Assembly: GCA_026713405.1 (NCBI GenBank)
Contig: JAPOON010000667.1
Location: 1 to 20,092 of the forward strand
Source: Gammaproteobacteria bacterium
GTDB taxonomy: Bacteria; Pseudomonadota; Gammaproteobacteria; Pseudomonadales; Azotimanducaceae_A
Length of the DNA stretch: 20,092 bases
Direction of reading: 5' to 3'
Below the pieces are notes generated by a model that had not been told where the DNA came from, made no database searches, and was given only the letters and a program-made list of their open reading frames with translations. Shown here in pieces: positions 1 through 5,974 of the stretch; position 1 is the first letter of the stretch, and each line of letters opens with the position of its first letter. The translations under genes and the position numbers were made by a program.

Positions 1-1492
1 ACAGGGCATTGAACACGGAAAGTCCTGCGCTGCCGCGCGCAATGTCGAGAAACGGGCCGACCAGCCAACCGTCACCCTCCGCGGACCCATGGGGAACGAA
101 TACGTGTTCCTCCGCAATCTGCTGCGGCGGGGATGACCATCGGTCGGTCTCTCCACCGTCGGGGCGCAGACAGGCCACGCCCTCAAGAGGCCAATTCGAC
201 ACGGGCAGTGTGGAGGCGGCCGGGCGCACGCCGTCGCCTGCAGATTCTTCCTCCAACCCGGGCGAAACGCCCGGACCGACCAGCGCGAATACCTTGCGGT
301 GGCGCCGGACTGCGCGGCGAGGATCGATGCGGGGGAAATCCGCGGCTCCCGCGGCAGCATCTTCGATCCGCGCGCCGCCGTCCGGGCGGAGTGCGAGGCT
401 CCGGTAACGCGGCTGCCCGGACGGGAAGCCCCACTCGCCGCGCATCAGGGCTCGAAAATCCTCCACGGCAAATCGGTGGTCCGGTGCCTGGCAGAGGTCG
501 AGGTTTATCGTGCCGTCGTTTTCCTCCCAGCCATTCCCGTGATGAAAGTGGAATCCGGCGGCAAGTTCGTGACGACGCACCGGCGCAAGGCTGTTCTTGT
601 CGATGACGAGCACACGCGTCCCGAACTCGGGCCGCCAGGCGTGGGCATCCAGGAAACTCACCTGACCCGACGCGAAGCGTTCCGGCTCGACCACGAACGG
701 CGGCACCAGCACCACCAGGTGCCGGGCGGTGACGACGAAATCGTGCACCATGCCGATCGGCGAGATCGGGATGTGGCTGAACGCCGCAAGGCTGCCCGCC
801 CGGTCGATGCGATACAGCAGGAGCATGGGCACCGGGTTCGCCAATACGCCGATGTTCCACAGGCTGCCGTCGGTATCCCGTTTGGGATGTGCGCCGAAGG
901 GCATCCCGGCCAGGTCGTCGCGCCAGGTGACGAAGCCCCGTGCGGAAAGCCGGTCGGGATCGACGTCGAGGGCGGAACCGCCTTCCCAGAGCGCCATCAG
1001 GCGGCCGCCGTGCTGGACTATCGACGTGTTCGCCACGTTCATGTCATCCGGTCCCCGGATGGGGCCGACATCCGGTGGCAGCGTCCCGAACGCGGGCAGC
1101 ACCCGCCGTCCCGCCTGCGTTTCACGGCGTCGTTTCGGGGTGTCCAGGATACGAGCCCGGTGTGTCACTCCGGCGCCGTCAAAGCTAAAAGCCTGAACCA
1201 TGCCGTCGCCGTCGAACCAATGGCCGTAACGATGGCCGAAGCGTTCGTGCTCGGCCGGACCGTTGCGCCACAGGACGCCAGTCAGTTCCGGAGGGAGCCG
1301 ACCTGCCACCGTCTTCAGTGGAGCAGCCAACTCGGATGCGCGCACGCTCTCGAAAGCCAACAGCGCGGGGTTGCGCGCCTTCGCGGCCGCGAAATCCTCC
1401 CGGCGTCTGGCCCGGGACTGCGAGCAGAGCAGCAACGGGGCCGCGGCAAAGCCGCGCAAAAGGGCCCGGCGCGAGAACGGGAAGGCGTTCAC
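1..1492 (-). CDS. Carotenoid oxygenase family protein, 3' end outside window
   Basis: Non-heme Fe(II) dioxygenase of the carotenoid cleavage / RPE65 / lignostilbene family, which splits conjugated double bonds of carotenoids or stilbenes. About 497 codons are present. Visible family signatures are GHWFDGDGMVQAF near residue 95 and three of the four iron-binding histidine regions: FGAHPKRD (His about 202), GMVHDF (His about 250) and FHFHHGNGWEE (about 317). The segment FVPHGSAEGDGWLVG follows near the C-terminus. The fourth histidine, normally in a GFHG-like sequence close to the C-terminus, would lie just past base 1. The N-terminus PFSRRALLRGFAAAPLLL resembles a twin-arginine signal peptide, suggesting export. 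The GTG start was chosen because it overlaps the stop of the upstream DUF2141 gene (GTGA) and has GGAG about 8 bases upstream; an in-frame ATG at 1510 has no ribosome site. The substrate cannot be told from sequence. The family call is firm. Confidence 0.9.
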   Translation of the reverse strand, partial: MNAFPFSRRALLRGFAAAPLLLCSQSRARRREDFAAAKARNPALLAFESVRASELAAPLKTVAGRLPPELTGVLWRNGPAEHERFGHRYGHWFDGDGMVQAFSFDGAGVTHRARILDTPKRRRETQAGRRVLPAFGTLPPDVGPIRGPDDMNVANTSIVQHGGRLMALWEGGSALDVDPDRLSARGFVTWRDDLAGMPFGAHPKRDTDGSLWNIGVLANPVPMLLLYRIDRAGSLAAFSHIPISPIGMVHDFVVTARHLVVLVPPFVVEPERFASGQVSFLDAHAWRPEFGTRVLVIDKNSLAPVRRHELAAGFHFHHGNGWEENDGTINLDLCQAPDHRFAVEDFRALMRGEWGFPSGQPRYRSLALRPDGGARIEDAAAGAADFPRIDPRRAVRRHRKVFALVGPGVSPGLEEESAGDGVRPAASTLPVSNWPLEGVACLRPDGGETDRWSSPPQQIAEEHVFVPHGSAEGDGWLVGPFLDIARGSAGLSVFNAL

Positions 1493-1956
1493 CTTGCCGA
1501 CTCCGGGCATTCGATGGTCACAACGATGCGGGTTGTTTCCTTGTTGGAGCCCACGGAAATTTTCGCGGCTTCGAACGTCGGCGGCCCCATGAAGCCGCGC
1601 GCGTCATTGGAGAACCCGAATCCCTCCGTCGGCATGCCCGCGAAATTCGCATCGAGCTGTCCGTCGTCGTCGGCGTCGTGAAATGCAGCGACCGCGTAGT
1701 CACCGGGGGGCAGCGCCTCGAATACGAATCGAATGTCCTCCGTGGCGGCAGGGCGGGCTTCACCGGCGACAACGCCGCCATCGCTCGGGAACCCGACCCC
1801 GGGAACTTCCCGGTGGACGGCGACCAGCGCCTGGCCATCGGATGAATGCACTCCGCGCAGCGTCACCTCGAGGTCGGCCGCGTGATTCTGAGTGGGGAAA
1901 AGTGCTGCTGCAATGGCCAGAGTCGACGCCAGGAGGGCAGGGATTGCCTGTTGCAT
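1489..1956 (-). CDS. Secreted DUF2141 family protein
   Basis: A 155-residue protein with a signal peptide (about residues 1-27, hydrophobic core ALLASTLAIAAALF, likely cleavage after NHA). The mature part is a small beta-rich domain of the DUF2141 type. Typical signatures are LPPGDYAVAAFHDADDDGQLD, GMPTEGFGFSND and GPPTFEAAKISV; the Asp-rich stretch could bind a divalent cation (inference). The biochemical role of DUF2141 is not established. The start ATG has GGGAG about 7 bases upstream. The stop overlaps the start of the carotenoid oxygenase gene, so the two are probably translationally coupled and may act together outside the cytoplasm. The gene diverges from a LytTR regulator across 98 bases. 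Confidence 0.9.
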   Translation of the reverse strand: MQQAIPALLASTLAIAAALFPTQNHAADLEVTLRGVHSSDGQALVAVHREVPGVGFPSDGGVVAGEARPAATEDIRFVFEALPPGDYAVAAFHDADDDGQLDANFAGMPTEGFGFSNDARGFMGPPTFEAAKISVGSNKETTRIVVTIECPESAR

Positions 1957-1964
1957 GGATGTCT

Positions 1965-1974
1965 CCCAATTGGG
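1965..1974. promoter_or_regulatory. Perfect 10-bp palindrome over the DUF2141 ribosome site
   Basis: CCCAATTGGG is a perfect palindrome in the 98-base divergent region between the DUF2141 gene and the LytTR gene. Its last bases form part of the GGGAG ribosome-binding sequence of the DUF2141 gene. It could be an operator or a coincidence. LytTR proteins usually bind spaced direct repeats rather than a single palindrome, so it is not a clear LytTR site. Confidence 0.2.
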
Positions 1975-2054
1975 GTTGCGCTACGATGCTTCCCGCAGTT
2001 TGCCGCACTTCCCGATCAGGTCTCGGTCGAGTACGCCAACACCAGGATTTATTC

Positions 2055-2846
2055 GTGAACGTTCCTGAACCGCAATACACGAATCGCGAAACACCCGCGT
2101 TCCTGACCCTGCCCGGCCAGGGCATCGTGCTGTCAAGCCTGGTCGCCCTGTTCGCCTTTACCGGGCCTTTCGGTACCTATGACACCATCGGCCCGCTCGC
2201 CAGGCTCGGCTACTGGTCGGTGGCGCTGGGCGCCAACTGGCTGGTGTGTGCCAGCGTCAACATGCTGGCACTCCGATACCTCGCCGGCGCATCATGGCCG
2301 CGACGGACCCTCGCGGTCGCCGGGCTGTCGCTCTTGACCGCGGTCCCCGGCACGGGCGTGGTGTTTACCGCGGAGGCCGTGTTCCGGCCCGGTTACGTGG
2401 CGGCAGGCATGCTGCCCACCGTCTACCTGTCGGTAACCGTGCTGATGTTTGCCATCACCATCCTGATTCTGCTGCTTGCCGCGGCACGCGGTCCGGCACC
2501 GCAGAGTTCGCCCGAGGCGCGCCGGATGGGTGGCGCCGAGCGGTTCCTGGACCGCCTGCCGGAGAAGATCGGCCGGGACCTCGTCTGCCTCAGCATGGCG
2601 GACCATTACGTCGAAGTGTTCACTACCCTCGGTTCGGCCCTCGTCCTGATGCGGTTCGCGGATGCCGTGGCGGAGCTGGAGAGCGCCGGCGGGTTGCGCG
2701 TGCACCGCTCCCACTGGGTTTCCCGCGCCCACGTGCAGGGTGTCTTGCGTCGCGACGGCAGCACCATCCTCCGCCTGACCGGTAACCGGGAGATTCCGGT
2801 CAGCCGCGGTTACCTGGCGGATGTGAAGGCGGCGGGCCTGGTCTGA
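2055..2846 (+). CDS. Membrane-anchored LytTR-family transcriptional regulator
   Basis: A 263-residue protein. The N-terminal half has four hydrophobic segments: around GIVLSSLVALFAFTG, GYWSVALGANWLVCASVNML, LAVAGLSLLTAVPGTGVVF and VYLSVTVLMFAITILILLLA. The C-terminal half (about residues 165-260) is a LytTR DNA-binding domain: ADHYVEVFTTLGSALVLMRF, then LRVHRSHWVSRAHV, where the His-Arg-Ser-His-Trp-Val core is typical of LytTR, then ILRLTGNREIPVSRGYL. Such proteins are membrane-bound regulators without a receiver domain. The GTG start has AGGA 8 bases upstream; an in-frame ATG at 1986 is the main alternative and would add 23 residues. Divergent orientation to the DUF2141-carotenoid oxygenase pair suggests it controls that pair and perhaps itself (inference). 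The signal sensed is unknown. Confidence 0.85.
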   Translation: MNVPEPQYTNRETPAFLTLPGQGIVLSSLVALFAFTGPFGTYDTIGPLARLGYWSVALGANWLVCASVNMLALRYLAGASWPRRTLAVAGLSLLTAVPGTGVVFTAEAVFRPGYVAAGMLPTVYLSVTVLMFAITILILLLAAARGPAPQSSPEARRMGGAERFLDRLPEKIGRDLVCLSMADHYVEVFTTLGSALVLMRFADAVAELESAGGLRVHRSHWVSRAHVQGVLRRDGSTILRLTGNREIPVSRGYLADVKAAGLV

Positions 2847-2925
2847 GCGGCAAGTCCGGGCAGCGAGTTCGCATACGGCGCTTCCTTCCACGTCATTGTC
2901 CCGGCACGCTGGGTTGGGAATCAGG

Positions 2926-2979
2926 GGGATAAATGGGGTCAGGTTCAATTTCCTGGCCAAATGGGACCCCACTTATCCC
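2926..2979. repeat. REP-like inverted repeat, possible bidirectional terminator
   Basis: Two 15-base arms, GGGATAAATGGGGTC (2926-2940) and GACCCCACTTATCCC (2965-2979), are inverted copies with one mismatch, separated by 24 bases containing AGGTTCAATTTCCT. The element sits between the ends of two convergent genes (LytTR ending at 2846, nitroreductase ending at 2983), a usual place for REP/BIME-type repeats and for two-way transcription stops. The GGGGTCAGGTTCAATTT-type sequence resembles dispersed palindromes seen in other gammaproteobacterial genomes (recollection, not searched). Only one copy lies in this window, so repeat status is inferred. Confidence 0.5.
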
Positions 2980-2982
2980 TGT

Positions 2983-3597
2983 CTACCCCGATCCGGAAGC
3001 CTGAAAGCGATTCCAGGTCATGACCTCTTCGACGGGCTTGCGCTTCACCGTCATGAAGCGCCGGTCCGGATAGCCGACCGCCACATAAACGAACAGGTGC
3101 AGGTCATCGGGTACGTTGCACAATGCCCTGATCTCCGGCTCCGCCTGGCCGGGGAAGGTGGTGAAGCAGGTGCCGATGCCGAGCGAGCGGGCGGCGACGA
3201 TCATGTTCTGCGCCGCCGGGTAGATCGTCGAGTGCATGAAGGTGTCCTGGGGGTCCCCGGGCGGGTAGACCTTGCGCGCCATGCAGACGATCCAGGCCGG
3301 CACTTTCGCGAAACTGCGGGCCAGGTGCTCTGCCCCGAGCAGCATGCGCTCTTCCACGCCATCGCTGCCCGCGGGACGGTTGGCGAAGAACGGCGCCATC
3401 CCCGCGAGCACTTTCTCGCCCACGGGCTCCTTGATGGCCGGATCGTCGATGACGAGGAATTCCCAGCCCTGGCTGTTGCCCGGGCTCGAAGCCCGGGTCG
3501 CCGCGTAAACCAGTTTCTCGATCACCTCCCTGGGCACCTGCTCGTCCCTGAAGTAACGCATCGCCGTGCAGGTTTCCATCGCTTCGATTGCATTCAT
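2983..3597 (-). CDS. Nitroreductase family FMN oxidoreductase
   Basis: A 204-residue flavoprotein of the nitroreductase (NfnB/FRase-like) fold, which uses NAD(P)H to reduce nitroaromatics, quinones or similar acceptors as an FMN homodimer in the cytoplasm. The N-terminal AMRYFRDEQVPREVIEKLV is the FMN phosphate-binding region. SSPGNSQGWEFLVIDD matches the family's conserved Ser-x-x-Asn-x-Gln-Pro-Trp segment with Gly in place of Pro. AAQNMIVAARSLGIGTCFTTF and YVAVGYPDRRF are the typical C-terminal motifs. The ATG at 3597 is preferred over a GTG nine codons upstream because GGGAGA lies 7 bases before the ATG. It is a single gene, divergent from the large protein at 3820 with a 222-base gap. The substrate is not predictable. 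Confidence 0.88.
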   Translation of the reverse strand: MNAIEAMETCTAMRYFRDEQVPREVIEKLVYAATRASSPGNSQGWEFLVIDDPAIKEPVGEKVLAGMAPFFANRPAGSDGVEERMLLGAEHLARSFAKVPAWIVCMARKVYPPGDPQDTFMHSTIYPAAQNMIVAARSLGIGTCFTTFPGQAEPEIRALCNVPDDLHLFVYVAVGYPDRRFMTVKRKPVEEVMTWNRFQASGSG

Positions 3598-3819
3598 GCC
3601 GGAATCTCCCGGATTTTTGTTCACGGATACGGGCCGGACAGGTTAGCGTGTCAGGCACAGGATCGCTCGCCCGCTGTCCTGGCGGGTCGCGACGCCTTGC
3701 CGCCGGCCCCGTTTCGCGTATGCCGGCACGTCCGCCGACGGGGTGAGAACCTTTGGCCGTTGGCCCTGTCCAAGCCCCTTACGATCGATGCAGAGCCGGT
3801 ACGGCGAGGAGACAGAAAC

Positions 3820-5958
3820 ATGGGCGCAACAGCAGGCGCGGCCGAGGCGGCCGTCCGGGCCCAGCGGAGCGGCGCGACTACTACTCCGGGCGACCCCGTG
3901 CAGGGGCAATTCCGCGGCCGGCGGGTTTCTCAGCAGGAGACAGGGGTCCAAGGCGTTTCCCCCCGGGAATCGCAGGAGGCGGGCAGTAGCGCCGGGGGCC
4001 CGGGGCGACGCCGAACCGCGGCCGGCAGGCTGATTGCGGCGGCTCGCACCTTCGTCGGTATTGCGGTACCCGGTGTCTCCCGTAGCGGCCGCACGCCGAC
4101 GCGGGACGCTCGGGCTCTCGAAGAAGAAGTTCGCCCCACGCTTCGCGACGTTCCCCATGGCGGGCTCAACCCGGCGTCGGTCCTGGCCCCGGCTGAAATA
4201 GACGCCCGGGAATCGGCTGCTATTGCCGCGCCACTTCCCTGGCTCACCCCCAGCCAGAACGCCGGGCGGCGAATGCAGGAAGGGCTCCTGCAGCAACTCC
4301 GCGCTCACCCGGGCATCCCGCCTGATTCGCTGGCGCATCTGTCCACCGTTCTTCACCTGGTGGGCAGGGTCGAGCAGGATGTTCTGAGGGCGCGCTTGTT
4401 GCTGCAGAAATCGCAAACGGAACTCCTGAGCGATGCCGAATCGCGCGAGCTGGCCACACTGATCGCATCACAACACGATCCGAACTCGCCCGTGCAGGCA
4501 GAACTGAACGACCGGCTCGCCCGGTTGACCGAGAGCGCCATTCCCGGCTCCATGATCGAACGGATGTCCCACGAACTGGGGCAACGCCTCGCCATCGCCC
4601 GCGGGCGCCTGTCATCCAACGACCTGCCTTGGAACGCCGCGCCCTGGCGCGTCGCAACAGCGCTGCCGGTAGATGGCGAACCGCGTCTCGACACGCATTG
4701 CCGGCTCGTTCCAGGCACCGCCCTCGGAACCCGTTTTGCCGAAGGATATCCCGGGGATGACCGCAACAACCTGTACCTGGGATCGCGCTTCTGTCATGTG
4801 CCCGGTCTCGCGCTGGCGACGGCGCGCGATGCTGCGGGCCGGACGCTGTATTCGGGGCTGCACCACGGCCCGATCGATGTCCCGGGGCTTGACGGCGAAT
4901 TCCTGAGCCGGCTTTCCGACGCCGAACTGAAAACGATGATCGGCGCCCTGCTCTTTGGAGAAGCCCGCGGCGAGCGCGAGGGCCGCGATATCGCAAGGTC
5001 GATCGACGAGTATTGCCAAAGAATCAAAGCCTCACCCGTGGAAGCGGAACTGCGGGCAGCGGCAATGAGACAGGCAGCCTGCAGGGAAATGGCTCGCGAA
5101 ACGATTGCCGCCGCCCTGGTGGCAGATCCGGCAAAATTTCAGCGCGCGCTCGCCGGAGAAAGGGTCGATCTGACGCTGTGCTCGATTTCACTATTGGATG
5201 CGGACGACGTCAATGCCTGGTACAACCAGGCAGAGGCACTCGACACGTTGAGTGAGGAGACCCCGGTTGAACTCGCTGTTTGCAGCATGGACGGCATGCC
5301 CCACAAGGTATCGGCCAACGTAAGAGTCCGGCAGTTCGTCCTCCAGTCAGAAACGGCGCTTGCGCCAATCGGCTCACTTGGCATCCCGGACTACGAGTCC
5401 GCCACGCGTCTGTTGGGGCCCGGATTCACGCAGGCTCTCGGAGGCGAGGTCAGGGAGCGGGTCGTCGACATGCATGCGCGCATCTCAAGGCTTCGCGAAG
5501 ACAGCCTGGCGCTGGAGCAGGATCAGGTACGATGCGCCGCGGAACTGGGGGCGGATAGTCCCCAATCCGTTGCCATGCTGGAAACGCTGGACGAGACGAA
5601 TACCGCCCGGTCAAATCTCGAACGAGACGCCCGTTCCCTCGAACAGACCGGGCAGCAATTGAAAACCATGTGGGCGGAGGGCGGCAGACGCGAATGGCCT
5701 GCCGGCGCCGATGTTCACAGGATCATCGCATCGAGGCTTGCGCTGATCGGCCATCTGCTGGGGGAGACACCCGCGCTGATCGCGTCAAACAGCCAACGCC
5801 TGGAACAGGAGATACAGCCGGAGGCGATGTTTGTGGCAGCCGCCGCTCACCGTCTCGACGGGTATGTCCCGCCGGTAGACCTGGGCGGGGAGGATTGGCA
5901 GCAGGTTCGCGACAGTTTCGTGAATCGCCCGCCGGGCGATGCCCCGGCGCAACCCTGA
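3820..5958 (+). CDS. Large uncharacterised protein, weakly IpgD/SopB-like effector candidate
   Basis: A 712-residue protein with no signal peptide or membrane segment. Residues 1 to about 110 are Gly/Ala/Arg-rich and look disordered. Residues about 150-300 are helical. A central block holds LYSGLHHGPIDVPG (about 343), then TLCSISLLDADDVNAWYNQ (about 452) and VRVRQFVLQSETAL (about 503), followed by a Gly-Gly-Glu-Val near 544. The C-terminal 150 residues are helix-rich and perhaps coiled-coil. From memory, this order of motifs recalls the IpgD/SopB virulence-protein family. However, no CX5R phosphatase signature is present, so if related it lacks that activity. The ATG start has AGGAG about 8 bases upstream; the open frame runs back to 2896 but that part is antisense to the nitroreductase. 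No secretion-system gene is in the window. The function is unknown; the reading frame itself is very likely real. Confidence 0.7.
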   Translation: MGATAGAAEAAVRAQRSGATTTPGDPVQGQFRGRRVSQQETGVQGVSPRESQEAGSSAGGPGRRRTAAGRLIAAARTFVGIAVPGVSRSGRTPTRDARALEEEVRPTLRDVPHGGLNPASVLAPAEIDARESAAIAAPLPWLTPSQNAGRRMQEGLLQQLRAHPGIPPDSLAHLSTVLHLVGRVEQDVLRARLLLQKSQTELLSDAESRELATLIASQHDPNSPVQAELNDRLARLTESAIPGSMIERMSHELGQRLAIARGRLSSNDLPWNAAPWRVATALPVDGEPRLDTHCRLVPGTALGTRFAEGYPGDDRNNLYLGSRFCHVPGLALATARDAAGRTLYSGLHHGPIDVPGLDGEFLSRLSDAELKTMIGALLFGEARGEREGRDIARSIDEYCQRIKASPVEAELRAAAMRQAACREMARETIAAALVADPAKFQRALAGERVDLTLCSISLLDADDVNAWYNQAEALDTLSEETPVELAVCSMDGMPHKVSANVRVRQFVLQSETALAPIGSLGIPDYESATRLLGPGFTQALGGEVRERVVDMHARISRLREDSLALEQDQVRCAAELGADSPQSVAMLETLDETNTARSNLERDARSLEQTGQQLKTMWAEGGRREWPAGADVHRIIASRLALIGHLLGETPALIASNSQRLEQEIQPEAMFVAAAAHRLDGYVPPVDLGGEDWQQVRDSFVNRPPGDAPAQP

Positions 5959-5974
5959 TCCGCACCCATCCGGC

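Noticed and set aside
299..1681. 460-codon open frame on the plus strand, and the minus-strand frame 183-860
   Set aside because: Both are shadows of the carotenoid oxygenase, which has clear iron-ligand motifs in another minus-strand frame that is open to the window edge.
2055..2846. Two-component response regulator
   Set aside because: There is no receiver domain; the N-terminal half consists of membrane segments, so it is a membrane LytTR protein instead.
2896..3819. 308-codon upstream extension of the large plus-strand protein
   Set aside because: This part is antisense to the nitroreductase. The ATG at 3820 has a good ribosome site, and the composition changes to normal coding only after it.
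3598..3819. Possible promoter (TTGGCC at 3753 or 3760, TACGAT at 3780) for the large plus-strand protein
   Set aside because: Spacings of 21 and 14 bases are both outside the normal range, so it cannot be supported.
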